Positions 46,086 through 56,077 of a stretch of 64,000 nucleotides of DNA are shown piece after piece. A program made the position numbers and the translations under genes. Location: positions 186,001 to 250,000 of the forward strand of contig NZ_JAGTUU010000008.1 in NCBI RefSeq assembly GCF_018224955.1, in the 5' to 3' direction. Origin of the DNA: Thetidibacter halocola. GTDB taxonomy: Bacteria; Pseudomonadota; Alphaproteobacteria; Rhodobacterales; Rhodobacteraceae. The notes under the pieces were generated by a model. That model did not search any database and was not told where the DNA came from. It worked only from the letters and a program-made list of their open reading frames with translations. The number at the start of each line of letters is the position of its first letter. Within the stretch, counting starts at the first letter, position 1.

Positions 46086-46592
46086 ATGGTCGAGATCGCT
46101 ACCGTTTCGGGCCCTGACGTGCAGGTGGACGCACTCCTGGAGCGGCACGCAGCCCTGATGCGCTCGCTGTCGCCTGCCGAAAGCTGCCACGTCATGACTG
46201 CCGAGGCGCTTGCCGCCTCGGGTGCCACCGTCCATGCGTTGCGCGACGCGGCCGGGACGGTGATGGCGGTCGGCGCGCTGAAGCCGCTGGGCGATGGCGG
46301 GGTTGAACTGAAATCCATGCACACCGCCGCCGAGACGCGGGGACGCGGGCTTGGCCAGACGCTGCTGGCGCACCTGCTGCGAGCGGCGCGCCAGTCCGGC
46401 GCGACGGACGCCTGGCTAGAGACCGGATCGGCGCCGGAATTCGCCCCCGCGCGCACGCTGTATGAACGCGCAGGCTTCGCTTATTGCCCGCCCTTCGGCG
46501 ATTATGCCGAGGATCCGCTGTCGGTATTCATGCATCGCAGGCTTGCAGAGCCGGCGGAATCCCGGCAAACCGCAGGGCACGCGGCCCCTTAG
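46086..46592 (+). CDS. GNAT-family N-acetyltransferase
   Basis: A 168-residue acetyl-CoA-dependent acetyltransferase. The acetyl-CoA-binding segment is TRGRGLGQTLLAHLL near residue 88, followed by LETGSAPEFAPARTLYERAGF. The substrate is unknown. The start is ATG at 46086 giving MVEIATVSG; a GTG nine bases upstream lies nearer a GAGG and is possible. The coding sequence runs 10 nt into the tRNA-Arg gene, whose conserved TTAG supplies the TAG stop codon. Confidence 0.88.
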   Translation: MVEIATVSGPDVQVDALLERHAALMRSLSPAESCHVMTAEALAASGATVHALRDAAGTVMAVGALKPLGDGGVELKSMHTAAETRGRGLGQTLLAHLLRAARQSGATDAWLETGSAPEFAPARTLYERAGFAYCPPFGDYAEDPLSVFMHRRLAEPAESRQTAGHAAP

Positions 46593-46659
46593 CTCAACTG
46601 GATAGAGCAGCTGACTTCTAATCAGCAGGTTGAGGGTTCGAGTCCTTCAGGGGTCGCCA
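46583..46659 (+). tRNA. tRNA-Arg (anticodon TCT)
   Basis: 77 nt with encoded CCA. Acceptor GGCCCCT pairs with AGGGGTC (one G-U). The D arm is TAGCTCAACTGGATAGAGCA, the anticodon stem-loop CTGACTTCTAATCAG carries TCT, and the T arm contains GGTTCGAGTCC. The 5' 10 nt overlap the GNAT gene. Confidence 0.97.
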
Positions 46660-47225
46660 GAGACATCACGGGATTGCTGCGCAGAGCCCCGCGCGACGGG
46701 GACGGCAAGACGCGGGCTGCAAGCGGCGCGCAGATGCCCTAGAATACGGGCAAATGGGCAGTCGGACGGCCGGACATGCGCCTTCGAAGCCCTCTGCCGC
46801 ACGATCGACAATACCAATGCCGCCCTCAGCCAAAACCGCTGGATCAAGCCCTGACCGATTTGGGGGCCACCGCCTTGAGAGGCCGCGGCGGTGGTGGGTC
46901 GCCGAGGCGTCGCGATCCTTGAGGGACCGCAGCGACACGGCGGCGGCCAAGGCCCCCGCCCGGTCCGCCGGAATTGCCCCAAGAGCGCCGCTGGCTCCGT
47001 TCCGAGCCTGTGCCTGATCCATCCGGTTGACGCATGTCCGCGGGCAGCATCGGAGTGGGAAAAGCCAAAGGCCGGGACGACCACGCGCCTGCGGACAGAA
47101 CGCCGTCAGAAAGCCGATGCGCATGGGGGCGTCGGGCGTCTTGTCGCCAGGGATCCGGCCCGACCGCGGCGCGCCCAGGATGGTGACCAGCGGCTGGTCG
47201 GCACCCGGCAGGGTGTCACCAGCCA
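46660..47225. other. Gene-free region between tRNA-Arg and the polysaccharide cluster
   Basis: 566 bp with no convincing gene in any frame; the open frames present lack ribosome-binding sites and look like low-complexity Arg/Gly/Pro translations. No duplicate of the tRNA 3' end was found here that would mark an attachment site. It may be decayed DNA between tRNA and island. Confidence 0.5.
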
Positions 47226-48380
47226 TCACGAATAGTCACGAATGAAATCCGGCCTTTCGGTTTCGCCTCGGCTCCAGTCATAGGCCGCGCGAAACCGCTG
47301 CGCCACCACGTCCCAGCGATGGTCGCGCTCGGCCAGAGCGCGGCCCGCGGCGCCCATCCGCGCCAGCGTCGCGGCGTCCATGGCCAGGAAGTCGGCCAGC
47401 GCCCGGGCCGCCTGCGCGACATCGGCGGTGTCCAGCCGCCGCGCGGCCCCCTCGGCAAAGCCGTGCGGCAGGTTGCAGGCCTCGGTCATCAGCACCGGAA
47501 GGGCATGGCTCCATGCCTCGAGCACGGCCATCGGCAGGCCCTCGCTAAGCGACGGCAGGACAAAGGCATCGGCGGCGGCCAGCGCCGCATCCTTGTTGGT
47601 GCCGAACAGCGGGCCGGAAAAGGTCACGCGGTCGGCCAGGCCCAGCCGGGCCACCTGCGCGCGCAGCCGCGCCTCGGTGCCGCCTTGGTCCCATCCCGCG
47701 ACCTGAAGCGTCCAGCCTGCGGCCAAGGGCCCGGCATGCGCCCAGGCCTCCAGCAGACCATCGAGATTCTTGCCGGGATGGATCCGTCCCAGGTAGAGCA
47801 TCCGGCGCGGTTCCGGCCGCTCCGCGCGGGGCGGCACCGGCGCCAGGTCGACGCCATTGGGAATCTCGGCCACCAAGCGGGCGCCGCAATAGGCGCGGAT
47901 CTCGGTCGTCTCGGACGCGGATAGCGCGTGCAGCAGGTCGGCGCGGGCAAAGGTCCGGCGCTGGAACAGCAGGCCCGCGAGAGCCTTTTTCCAGGCGGAT
48001 TGCGCCAGGGCGCAGGGCGTCAGCATGCCATGCGGCGAGATCACCAGTCGCCCGCCGGGATGGCGCGCCCGCCAGCGCCCGGCCAGCAGCGCGGGATAGG
48101 TCCAGAGCCCGTGCAGGTGCACGACGTCCGGGGCGATCGCCTCGATGGCGCGCACCATGCCGGGCGCATGCCCGGTCAGCCGGGTGTCGCGCGGGATCAA
48201 CGCGTGCACCGTGGCGCCGCCCCAGTCCTGGTCGGCCCGCTCGCCTGGGTCGCTGACAAGGCCCATCGCGTGCACCTCGATCCCCGGCATGGCGGCCAGC
48301 GCGCGGGCATGGGCGGCGGCCACCACCGACACGCCGCCGCCGCGGTTGGACAGCCAGTGGGTGAGGATCAGCAGGCGCAT
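47226..48380 (-). CDS. Glycosyltransferase family 4 protein
   Basis: A 384-residue GT-B-fold transferase. The N-terminal NRGGGVSVVAAAHARAL loop binds acceptor. The C-terminal GT1-type domain has MLYLGRIHPGKNLDGLLEAW near residue 195 and the nucleotide-sugar motif FVLPSLSEGLPMAVLEAWSHALPV near 285. It would add a sugar to a lipid-linked or polysaccharide acceptor at the cytoplasmic face. The ATG at 48380 gives MRLLILTHWLS. It is the last gene of the minus-strand polysaccharide cluster. Confidence 0.9.
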   Translation of the reverse strand: MRLLILTHWLSNRGGGVSVVAAAHARALAAMPGIEVHAMGLVSDPGERADQDWGGATVHALIPRDTRLTGHAPGMVRAIEAIAPDVVHLHGLWTYPALLAGRWRARHPGGRLVISPHGMLTPCALAQSAWKKALAGLLFQRRTFARADLLHALSASETTEIRAYCGARLVAEIPNGVDLAPVPPRAERPEPRRMLYLGRIHPGKNLDGLLEAWAHAGPLAAGWTLQVAGWDQGGTEARLRAQVARLGLADRVTFSGPLFGTNKDAALAAADAFVLPSLSEGLPMAVLEAWSHALPVLMTEACNLPHGFAEGAARRLDTADVAQAARALADFLAMDAATLARMGAAGRALAERDHRWDVVAQRFRAAYDWSRGETERPDFIRDYS

Positions 48381-48471
48381 CGGCGGCCCGTCCGATCGTT
48401 CCTGCGGAAACCGTCCGACCGGATGCCCCGGGCGCGCCCGCCTTGCCCTTGCCCCGGAACACCCTGCCCGG

Positions 48472-48978
48472 TCATCCGTCCACCAGGGCGTGATGGGCGG
48501 GAATGACAGAGCCCGGCGGCACCTTCTGAAAGGCGGTGATCCACGCCCCGTCGCCGATCTCGATCGGCTTGCAGAAGAAGGCGAAGGCCGGATCGGACCA
48601 GTCATGGTTGCCGGTGAACAGGCAGGCGCCCTGGCTGATGCAGACATGGCTGCCGATCCGCACGGTGGTGTGGTTGTCGATCCATACCCCCTCGCCAATC
48701 CAGACGTGGTCGCCGATCTCGAGGAACCAGGGATACTTGATCGACACGCGCGGCTTGAGCACCAGTCCGGTGCCGACCCGCGCGCCGAAGGCGCGCAGCA
48801 GCGCCGCCTTGACCCGCGACGGCACCAGCCCCAGCAGGGCGTTGCGCAAGATCAGTGCGTCCAGCACATACCAGCACAACCGAACGGCAACGCTCCGGTT
48901 GCCCGGGATCCGCGGCGGTCGGAACCGATCCAGCCGCAGCGGAACGATGGGTTTCAGCCTGTCCTGCGGGATGGGCAT
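48472..48978 (-). CDS. WcaF-like hexapeptide-repeat acetyltransferase, apparently short at the C-terminus
   Basis: A 168-residue left-handed beta-helix acyltransferase of the colanic-acid WcaF type. Typical segments are FGARVGTGLVLKPRVSIKYPW, IGEGVWIDNHTTVRIGSHV and LFTGNHDWSDPAF. Family members usually continue with further hexapeptide turns ending in a GNPA-like segment; here the frame stops after PPGSVIPAHHALVDG. No continuation was found in other frames. The protein may be a truncated or diverged form. It probably acetylates a sugar of the exopolysaccharide. Confidence 0.78.
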   Translation of the reverse strand: MPIPQDRLKPIVPLRLDRFRPPRIPGNRSVAVRLCWYVLDALILRNALLGLVPSRVKAALLRAFGARVGTGLVLKPRVSIKYPWFLEIGDHVWIGEGVWIDNHTTVRIGSHVCISQGACLFTGNHDWSDPAFAFFCKPIEIGDGAWITAFQKVPPGSVIPAHHALVDG

Positions 48979-49007
48979 GGGGGATGATCCTCCGTCACCT
49001 GCGCCGC

Positions 49008-49979
49008 TCAGCCGCGGAAGGCGTCGCGATGGTCCACGAACCAGCGATAGGTCTCGGCCACGCCGCGGTCCAGCGGAATGCCCGCCCGCCAGCCCATGTC
49101 GCGCAGGCGCGAGACATCCATCAGCTTGCGGGGCGTTCCGTCATGCCGGGTCGGGTCGGTCTCGATCCGGCCGGAAAAGCCTGTTACACGCGCCACCAGC
49201 TGCGCCAACTCGAGGATCGAGATGTCACGGCCGCTGCCGACGTTGATGTGGCTCTGCATGGGCTGCGTGTTCGCCTCGTAGGTGGCGCGGTCGAGATCGA
49301 GGACGAAAAGCGACGCCTCGGCCATGTCGTCCACATGCAGGAATTCGCGCCGGGGCATGCCCGTTCCCCAGATCGTCACAGCCTCGGCGCCGCTCCGCAC
49401 GGCCTCGTCGAAGCGGCGGATCAGCGCGGGCAGGACATGGCCGTTGTCCGGGTGGAAATTGTCGCCCGGCCCGTAGAGATTGGCAGGCATGACAGAGCGG
49501 TAGTCGACGCCGTATTGCCTGCTGTAACTTTCGCACAGCTTGATCCCGGCGATCTTGGCGACGGCGTAGGGCTCGTTCGTGGGCTCCAGCGGGCCGGTCA
49601 GCAGCGCCTGCTCGGCCACCGGCTGCGGCGCCAGCCGGGGATAGATGCAAGACGAGCCCAGTTGCAGAAGCCGCGTGACACCGGCGGCAAAGGCCTGATG
49701 GATCACGTTGCACTCGATCATCAGGTTCTCGTAGATGAATTCGGCCGGATAGGTGCTGTTGGCGTGGATGCCGCCGACCCGCGCGGCCGCCAGGATCACC
49801 ACGTCGGGCCGTTCGGCGGCGAAGAAGGCGCGCACAGCGGCCTGGTCGGTCAGGTCGAGTTCGGTATGGGTTCTGGTGACGAGGTCAAGGCGCTCTCCGG
49901 CGGCACGCCGCTTCTCGAGCCGGCGCAGGATGGCGCCGCCAACCATGCCACGATGGCCTGCAACGTAGAGTCTTGTCAT
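49008..49979 (-). CDS. fcl: GDP-L-fucose synthase
   Basis: A 323-residue extended short-chain dehydrogenase that epimerises and reduces GDP-4-keto-6-deoxymannose to GDP-L-fucose with NADPH. The N-terminal [12 protein letters not shown] dinucleotide motif, the serine in LGSSCIYPR, and the [10 protein letters not shown] active-site Tyr/Lys are intact. [20 protein letters not shown] is diagnostic. It lies next to gmd on the same strand (156-bp gap). Confidence 0.93.
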   Translation of the reverse strand: MTRLYVAGHRGMVGGAILRRLEKRRAAGERLDLVTRTHTELDLTDQAAVRAFFAAERPDVVILAAARVGGIHANSTYPAEFIYENLMIECNVIHQAFAAGVTRLLQLGSSCIYPRLAPQPVAEQALLTGPLEPTNEPYAVAKIAGIKLCESYSRQYGVDYRSVMPANLYGPGDNFHPDNGHVLPALIRRFDEAVRSGAEAVTIWGTGMPRREFLHVDDMAEASLFVLDLDRATYEANTQPMQSHINVGSGRDISILELAQLVARVTGFSGRIETDPTRHDGTPRKLMDVSRLRDMGWRAGIPLDRGVAETYRWFVDHRDAFRG

Positions 49980-50135
49980 GTCGCTCACGGTGTTTCCACA
50001 AGGCGGAGGTGTCGCATGCCCGCCCCTCCCGGTCCAGCCGGGAATGGCCGCGCGCGGCCCCGGTTCGCGTTGGCAAAGGGCAGGACGGGCCGCGGCGCCG
50101 CATTTGGCGCAGGGCATGGCCTTGTGGCGCGAGCC

Positions 50136-51257
50136 TCAGCTTTTGAGCGCGGCGGTCACTTCATGCCCATGTGCCTTGAGCAGCGCGTGACGCTGCGCCG
50201 CCTTCAGATCGGCGGCGACCATTTCGGCGCACATCTGCCGGGCGGTAACCTCGGGCTTCCAGCCCAGTTTCCGCTGCGCCTTCGACGGGTCGCCCAGCAG
50301 GGACTCGACCTCGGCGGGGCGGAAATAGCGGGGATCGACCCGCATCACCACGTGACCCGGGCTGACCGCGGGGGCCTTGTCGCCGGTGACAGCGACCACG
50401 GTCGCGATCTCGTCCATGCCGGTGCCGGAGAATTCCAGCGTAATGCCCAATTCGGCGGCCGACCAGGTGATGAAATCCCGCACCGAGTGCTGCACCCCGG
50501 TGGCGATCACGAAATCCTCGGGGGTCTCCTGTTGCAGCATCATCCACATCAGGCGCACGTAGTCACGGGCGTGGCCCCAGTCGCGCAGCGCGTCGATATT
50601 GCCCATGTAGACGCAATCCTCGAGCCCGTGCGCGATGTTGGCCAGGCCACGGGTGATCTTGCGCGTGACAAAGGTCTCGCCGCGGCGGGGGCTTTCGTGG
50701 TTGAACAGGATGCCGTTGCTGGCATGGATCCCGTATGCCTCGCGATAGTTCACGCAGATCCAGTAGGCATAGAGCTTGGCCACCGCGTAGGGTGAGCGCG
50801 GATGAAAGGGCGTCGTCTCGCTCTGCGGACTCTCCCGTACCAGGCCGTAGAGTTCCGAGGTGGAGGCCTGGAAAAAGCGCGTCCTGTCCTCCAGTCCGAG
50901 AAAGCGAAGCCCCTCGAGAAGGCGCAGCGTGCCGATCGCGTCCACGTCGGCGGTGTATTCCGGCGCCTCGAAGCTGACCGCCACGTGACTCTGTGCGCCG
51001 AGGTTGTAGACCTCGTCCGGCTCGACGTCGCGCAGGATGCGGGTCAGGTTCGAGGTGTCGGTGAGGTCGCCGTAATGCAGCACGAGCTTGGGGTTGGGCT
51101 CATGCGGGTCCTGGTAGATGTGGTCGATGCGCTGGGTATTGAACAGCGAGGCGCGGCGCTTGATGCCATGCACCTCGTAGCCCTTGTCCAGGAGGTGTTC
51201 CGCCAGGTAAGAGCCGTCCTGCCCCGTGATGCCGGTGATCAATGCGCGTTTGGTCAT
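50136..51257 (-). CDS. gmd: GDP-mannose 4,6-dehydratase
   Basis: A 373-residue enzyme converting GDP-D-mannose to GDP-4-keto-6-deoxy-D-mannose, the precursor used by Fcl. [16 protein letters not shown], the SSELYG-like STSELYGLV and the [11 protein letters not shown] active-site motif are present. The ATG at 51257 gives MTKRALITG; the open frame upstream belongs to a shadow of the GT2 gene. The GT2 gene ends 8 bp upstream. Confidence 0.95.
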   Translation of the reverse strand: MTKRALITGITGQDGSYLAEHLLDKGYEVHGIKRRASLFNTQRIDHIYQDPHEPNPKLVLHYGDLTDTSNLTRILRDVEPDEVYNLGAQSHVAVSFEAPEYTADVDAIGTLRLLEGLRFLGLEDRTRFFQASTSELYGLVRESPQSETTPFHPRSPYAVAKLYAYWICVNYREAYGIHASNGILFNHESPRRGETFVTRKITRGLANIAHGLEDCVYMGNIDALRDWGHARDYVRLMWMMLQQETPEDFVIATGVQHSVRDFITWSAAELGITLEFSGTGMDEIATVVAVTGDKAPAVSPGHVVMRVDPRYFRPAEVESLLGDPSKAQRKLGWKPEVTARQMCAEMVAADLKAAQRHALLKAHGHEVTAALKS

Positions 51258-51265
51258 GTCGGTGC

Positions 51266-52009
51266 TCACAGGAACTGCTGGATCTTGGACAGGTTTTTCA
51301 ACGCGAAGGTGCCGAGGCCGCCGACGCCGTTGGCACGGATGGCGCGGTAATCCTCGCGGCTCTTCTGCACGATCTTGGCCAGCGACCGGTTGCTTTCGCC
51401 GCCGACGCGCATCTTGACGAGGACGCGCGGCACATAGGTCAGCCGGATCCTGCCCTTGACGAGATAGCGCAGGATCGCGTCGTAATCCGCCGCGATACGA
51501 AAATCGGTGTTGTAGAGTCCCAGCCGGTCGAAAACCTCGCGCCGCAGGTAAAGCGTGGGGTGCGGCGGCATCCAGCCCCGGCGCAGCTTGGCCGGCGTGT
51601 ATTCGCCCGCGCGCCACCGGCGGATGACGCGCATCGTATCGGTGGCGGCGACATAGTCGAGATCGCCATAAACGCCTTCGACGTCGGGGTCGGCCATCGC
51701 CTCGGCCACCCAGGACAGCACGCGCGTGTCGGCAAAGAGATCATCGGAATGCATCAGGCCGATGATGTCGCCGGTGGTGTGGGCGATGCCCCGGTTGATG
51801 CCATCATAGATGCCGCCATCCGGCTCGCTGTGCAGCCGCACCTTCGGACCCGCGACGCGCGCGATCACCTCGAGCGTGCCGTCGGTCGAGCCGCCATCCT
51901 GGATGACGTGCTCGACATCGCGATGGTCCTGCGCCGCGACGCTGTCGATCGCCTCGGCGACGGTTCCGTGGCGATTGAACACGGCCGTGACAACAGAAAT
52001 CTTCTGCAC
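51266..52009 (-). CDS. Glycosyltransferase family 2 protein
   Basis: A 247-residue GT-A transferase, WcaA-like. [21 protein letters not shown] opens the nucleotide-sugar domain, and the DxD-like motif is in [10 protein letters not shown] near residue 85. The [12 protein letters not shown] segment is typical. It starts with GTG. It is 8 bp from gmd and probably cotranscribed. Donor and acceptor sugars are unknown, GDP-fucose being one candidate. Confidence 0.9.
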   Translation of the reverse strand: MQKISVVTAVFNRHGTVAEAIDSVAAQDHRDVEHVIQDGGSTDGTLEVIARVAGPKVRLHSEPDGGIYDGINRGIAHTTGDIIGLMHSDDLFADTRVLSWVAEAMADPDVEGVYGDLDYVAATDTMRVIRRWRAGEYTPAKLRRGWMPPHPTLYLRREVFDRLGLYNTDFRIAADYDAILRYLVKGRIRLTYVPRVLVKMRVGGESNRSLAKIVQKSREDYRAIRANGVGGLGTFALKNLSKIQQFL

Positions 52010-52170
52010 TACAGGCTCTCTACGACAAACTCGGGCGCGTCGCGCCGGTCCCTGTTAAACGTTCCCCGGGGCGTGACAAAGCCCCTTATTCGGCGCCGGG
52101 CCAGAAACCGGCCCCTGCCCGCGGCCCCCGGTCGTGCCGGCGGGCCTGCCCGGACGCCGGGCCGATCCGA

Positions 52171-53184
52171 TCAAACCCGGTAATAGTCGCGATACCAGTC
52201 GACGAAGCGGCGCACGCCGTCACGCATGTCGGTCTGCGGCCGGAATCCGGTCAGCCGTTCCAGCAGAGCCGCGTCGGCCCAGGTGGCGGGCACGTCGCCG
52301 GGCTGCATCGGCAACAGGTTGCGCGTGGCCTTGACGCCCAGCGCGTCCTCGATCGCGGCGACGAAGTCGAGCAGGCTTTCAGGGCGGGAATTGCCGATGT
52401 TGACGACACGGAAGGGCGCCGCAGGGCTCAGGCTGTCGCCCTCGGGCGCGATGCCGTCCTCGGGGCGTTCCGGGACCGCCTCGGTCATCAGCAGGCGGAT
52501 CGCCCGCACCAGGTCGTCCACATAGGTGAAGTCGCGCCGCATGTCGCCGTGGTTGTAAAGGTCGATGGCCCGGCCTTCGAGGATCGCCGCGACGAAGCTG
52601 AACAGCGCCATGTCAGGCCTGCCCCAGGGCCCGTAGACCGTGAAGAAGCGGAACATGGTGATCGGCAGCCCGTGCAGATGCGCATGGCTGTGGCCCATCG
52701 CCTCGGTCGCCTTTTTCGTGGCGGCGTAGATCGTCAGCGGCGTGTCGGCCTTGTCCGTCTCGGCAAAGGGCATGTCGGTGTTGGCGCCATAGACCGACGA
52801 GGTCGAGGCCATCATCAGGTGCTGCACCCGGTGGCGCTGCACGGCCTCCATCAGGTTGAACGTGCCGACGACATTGGCCTCGATGTAGGAGCGTGGATTT
52901 TCCAGGCTGTAGCGCACGCCCGCCTGCCCGGCCAGGTGCACGACGTAATCGGGCCCGCAGGCATCGACCGCCGCGCCCAGCGCCTCGCGATCCTCGAGCA
53001 TGGCCTCTGTCGCGGCGAAACCGGGGGACTGCGCCAGCATGGCATGGCGACGGCGTTTCAGGGAAACGTCGTAGTAATCCGTCATCCCGTCGAAGCCGTG
53101 AACGGTATGACCTTCGTCCAGCAACAGGCGTGCCAGATGATAGCCGATGAACCCGGCCGTGCCGGTGATGAAGATGCGCGCCAT
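52171..53184 (-). CDS. NAD-dependent epimerase/dehydratase, UDP-glucuronate 4-epimerase type
   Basis: A 337-residue extended SDR. TGTAGFIGYHLARLLLDEGH binds NAD, the serine is in MASTSSVYGAN and the Tyr/Lys pair in YAATKKATEAMGHSHAHL. The FFTVYGPWGRPDMALF segment is characteristic of the CapI/WbnB group that interconverts UDP-glucuronate and UDP-galacturonate. It is the first gene of the cluster, giving a precursor for the polysaccharide. The specific substrate is inferred from sequence similarity. Confidence 0.88.
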   Translation of the reverse strand: MARIFITGTAGFIGYHLARLLLDEGHTVHGFDGMTDYYDVSLKRRRHAMLAQSPGFAATEAMLEDREALGAAVDACGPDYVVHLAGQAGVRYSLENPRSYIEANVVGTFNLMEAVQRHRVQHLMMASTSSVYGANTDMPFAETDKADTPLTIYAATKKATEAMGHSHAHLHGLPITMFRFFTVYGPWGRPDMALFSFVAAILEGRAIDLYNHGDMRRDFTYVDDLVRAIRLLMTEAVPERPEDGIAPEGDSLSPAAPFRVVNIGNSRPESLLDFVAAIEDALGVKATRNLLPMQPGDVPATWADAALLERLTGFRPQTDMRDGVRRFVDWYRDYYRV

Positions 53185-53309
53185 GTCCCGCCTCCGTGAC
53201 TGTGCGCTCTTCTAGGCCGGCGGCACGGAATGTTCAAACGGGCTGGCGCGCATCAAGGGCCGCGCCGCCGTCCGGCCCACCCGGACCGGCGGCGCGGCAC
53301 CATCCGTCA

Positions 53310-53780
53310 TTACCAGTTGTTGTAGCCCAGGAACTTGCCGGACATCTCGATCTTGACGCGGTCGCCCTTGGGGTTCTCGACGCGGGTGATCTTCATGTCG
53401 AAGTCGATCGCCGACATGATGCCGTCGCCGAACTTTTCCTGGATGATCGCCTTGATGGTGGGGCCGTAGACGCCGACGATCTCATACAGGCGGTAGATGC
53501 AGGGATCGGTCGGAACCGCCTGTTCCCAGATCTTGGTCGGATACTCCTCCAGCACGCTGGCGGCCTCCTGCGGCAGGCCCATGACGGACACCAGCGCCTT
53601 GGCCTTGTCGGCGGGCATGGCGTTCATGCCCATGCAGGCGGAATGGGTCCAAACCGGCGACATGTCGATCTTTTCGGCGATCTCCTCCCAGGTCAGGCCG
53701 GCCTGCTTCTTGGCCGACAGGATCATCGCGGTGACGTCTTCCTTGGTCATCATCTTGGGAACCTCATAGGTGTCTTTCAT
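53310..53780 (-). CDS. cynS: Cyanate hydratase (cyanase)
   Basis: A 156-residue enzyme decomposing cyanate with bicarbonate to ammonia and CO2; it forms a decamer. The catalytic arginine and glutamate are in YRLYEIVGVYG near residue 105 and the serine in GIMSAIDFDM near 131. The N-terminal HTH-like domain (WEEIAEKIDMSPVWTHSACMG) is normal for the family. Downstream of the cyanate-type ABC transporter genes, it completes uptake and breakdown. Confidence 0.97.
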   Translation of the reverse strand: MKDTYEVPKMMTKEDVTAMILSAKKQAGLTWEEIAEKIDMSPVWTHSACMGMNAMPADKAKALVSVMGLPQEAASVLEEYPTKIWEQAVPTDPCIYRLYEIVGVYGPTIKAIIQEKFGDGIMSAIDFDMKITRVENPKGDRVKIEMSGKFLGYNNW

Positions 53781-53810
53781 GGTTTTCTCCTCTCCTTGTG
53801 GGCAAGGGTC

Positions 53811-54290
53811 TCACAGACCCAGGTCGCTGAGGCCGGGATGGTCCGCGGGGCGCGGGCCTTGGGGCCAGTGAAACAGGCGTTCCGCATCGCTTATCGGAAC
53901 GTCGTTGATCGAGGCGTGGCGCATGGCCATGTAGCCATGCGCGTCGAACGCCCAGTTTTCGTTGCCATGGGCGCGGAACCACTGGCCGCCCTCGTCGTGC
54001 CACTCATAGGCAAACCGGACAGCGATACGGTTGGCCTCATGCGCCCAGATCTCCTTGATCAGGCGGTAGCCCTGCTCACGCTGCCACTTGCGGACCAGAA
54101 ACGCCTCGACCGCGACGCGGCCGGTCAGGAATTCCGACCGGTTGCGCCAGCGCGTGTCCGGCGTATAGGCCAGCGCGACGCGGGCCGGGTCGCGGGTGTT
54201 CCAGGCGTCCTCGGCCATCCGCACCTTGGTTTCCGCCTCTTCAAGGGTGAAGGGCGGCACAGGCGGGCGTGGCGTCGCTGCATCGGTCAT
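53811..54290 (-). CDS. NTF2-like DUF1348 protein
   Basis: A 159-residue protein with a predicted SnoaL/NTF2 fold, recognised by [26 protein letters not shown] and [24 protein letters not shown]1348 proteins have no established reaction. It sits between the transporter ATPase (12 bp away) and cynS, so a role in cyanate or nitrile-related metabolism is possible but not shown. Confidence 0.85.
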   Translation of the reverse strand: MTDAATPRPPVPPFTLEEAETKVRMAEDAWNTRDPARVALAYTPDTRWRNRSEFLTGRVAVEAFLVRKWQREQGYRLIKEIWAHEANRIAVRFAYEWHDEGGQWFRAHGNENWAFDAHGYMAMRHASINDVPISDAERLFHWPQGPRPADHPGLSDLGL

Positions 54291-54302
54291 GGCAGGCCGC
54301 CC

Positions 54303-55223
54303 TCAGTCGTTGACGGCGCGCAGGCGGCGCGGCGCCCCGTCGCTGTCCGGGTCGGGCTGGCTGTCCTCCTTGGCGGTCAGGTCGATGCGCACGGTCTCTG
54401 GGCGCTGGTCCTGCCCCTCGGACGGCTTTCCCGACAGTTCCTTCGACCGCTTGCCTAGGAATTGCACCAAGTGGTTGCGGATCGCGTAATAGTTGGGGTG
54501 CTCGATGATCGACGTCCGGTCGCGCGGGCGGGGGATGGTGATCTCGACCGATTCCGCCACGCGGGCAAAGGGGCCGTTCGTCATCAGCAGGATGCGGTCT
54601 GCCAGCAAGATCGCCTCGTCGATGTCATGGGTGATCATGAACACCGTCTGCTCGGTCCCGCCCCAGATCTTCAGCAACTCGTCCTGGATCGTGCCCCGCG
54701 TCAGCGCGTCGAGCGCGCCAAAGGGTTCGTCCAGCAGCAGCAGCTTGGGATGGTTGGCAAAGGCCCGCGCGATGGACACGCGCTGGCGCATCCCGCCCGA
54801 CAGCTGGCTGGGCTTGCGGTGGACCACGTCACCCTCCAGCCCGACCATAGCCAGGTATTGCCGGGCGTGTTCCTCGACCCGGGCGCGCGACCACTTGGGA
54901 TAGCGCGCCTTGACGCCGAAGATGACGTTCTTCAACGCCGAGAGCCAGGGGAGCAGCGAATAGTTCTGGAACACCACGCCACGGTCGAGGCTGGGCCCGG
55001 ACACGCCGAACCCGTCCATCTTGACCACGCCGGATGTCGGCTCTGCCAGGCCGGCGAGGATGTTCATGATGGTGGACTTGCCACAGCCGGAATGGCCCAG
55101 GATGCAGACGAATTCGCCCTTTTCGATGCCGAAGCTCGCGTTCTCGAACACGGTCATCGTGCCACCCTGCCCGTCCGGGAACTGCTGAGTCAGGCGTTCG
55201 ATCGACAGATACGGTTTGGACAT
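54303..55223 (-). CDS. Nitrate/cyanate-type ABC transporter ATP-binding protein
   Basis: A 306-residue ATPase. Walker [11 protein letters not shown] near residue 44, signature [11 protein letters not shown], Walker [13 protein letters not shown] and the H-loop in [12 protein letters not shown] are intact. A C-terminal extension of about 50 polar residues follows the usual domain. The ATG at 55223 gives [11 protein letters not shown]. Cyanate rather than nitrate is favoured by the adjacent cynS. Confidence 0.92.
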   Translation of the reverse strand: MSKPYLSIERLTQQFPDGQGGTMTVFENASFGIEKGEFVCILGHSGCGKSTIMNILAGLAEPTSGVVKMDGFGVSGPSLDRGVVFQNYSLLPWLSALKNVIFGVKARYPKWSRARVEEHARQYLAMVGLEGDVVHRKPSQLSGGMRQRVSIARAFANHPKLLLLDEPFGALDALTRGTIQDELLKIWGGTEQTVFMITHDIDEAILLADRILLMTNGPFARVAESVEITIPRPRDRTSIIEHPNYYAIRNHLVQFLGKRSKELSGKPSEGQDQRPETVRIDLTAKEDSQPDPDSDGAPRRLRAVND

Positions 55224-55234
55224 TTTGCCTCTCC

Positions 55235-56074
55235 TTATTCGACGTAGGCGACGGTGCGCTGGAGAAGGCCAAAGGCCGAATCCAGCATCATTCCGACGAC
55301 GCCGATCATGAGGATCGAGAAGATGACGGAGGTCAGGTCGAGGTTGTTCCACTCGTTCCAGACGTAATAGCCGATGCCGGTGCCCCCCACGAGCATCTCG
55401 GCGGCAACGATCACCAGCCAGGCGATGCCGATCGAGATGCGCATCCCGGTGATGATGGTCGGCGCGGCGGCGGGCAGGATGACGGTGAAGGCGGTCCTGA
55501 ACGCGCCCAGTTCGTGCGTCCGCGCCACGTTCACCCAGTCGGCCCGCACACCCGCCACCCCGAAGGCGGTATTGATGAGCATCGGCCAGATCGAACAGAT
55601 GAAGATGACGAAAATCGCGCTGGCCTCGCTGTCCTGGATGATGAACAGCGCCAGCGGCATCCAGGCGAGCGGCGAGATTGGCCGCAGCACCTGGATGAAC
55701 GGGTTAAGCGCCTTGTAGGCAACCGGCGACATGCCGATCAGGAAACCCAGCGGGATCGCCACCAGCGCGGCCATGAGATAGCCCGACAGAACCCGGTAGA
55801 TCGAATAGCCGATCTGGATGCCGATGCCCTTGTCGTTTGGCCCCGCGTCGTAGAACGGGTTCGACAGCTGTTCCCACGCCTTGGCGATGACCTGGCTTGG
55901 CGGCGGCACGCCGGCGCGCGCCTCGCCCAGGCCCATCAGGCGTTCGTATTCCGTCAACTCGGTCGCTGCCTTCTGCGCCGGAATGGCGGCCTCCCAGATC
56001 AGGAGGCCGACCACCAGCATGACGATGGACAGAAGCGCCGCGCGCTGGTTCAGGGATAGCGTCACGCTGGGCAT
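55235..56074 (-). CDS. Nitrate/cyanate-type ABC transporter permease
   Basis: A 279-residue inner-membrane permease with about six helices. The binding-protein-dependent transport signature lies in the [26 protein letters not shown] segment, whose EAA-like loop contacts the ATPase. It ends 12 bp before the ATPase gene and starts 3 bp after the binding-protein gene, so these are one operon. Confidence 0.93.
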   Translation of the reverse strand: MPSVTLSLNQRAALLSIVMLVVGLLIWEAAIPAQKAATELTEYERLMGLGEARAGVPPPSQVIAKAWEQLSNPFYDAGPNDKGIGIQIGYSIYRVLSGYLMAALVAIPLGFLIGMSPVAYKALNPFIQVLRPISPLAWMPLALFIIQDSEASAIFVIFICSIWPMLINTAFGVAGVRADWVNVARTHELGAFRTAFTVILPAAAPTIITGMRISIGIAWLVIVAAEMLVGGTGIGYYVWNEWNNLDLTSVIFSILMIGVVGMMLDSAFGLLQRTVAYVE

Positions 56075-56077
56075 GGC

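Noticed and set aside
46660-47225. Small genes or an integrase remnant after tRNA-Arg
   Set aside because: No integrase motif, no ribosome-binding sites, and no duplicated tRNA end were found in the stretch.
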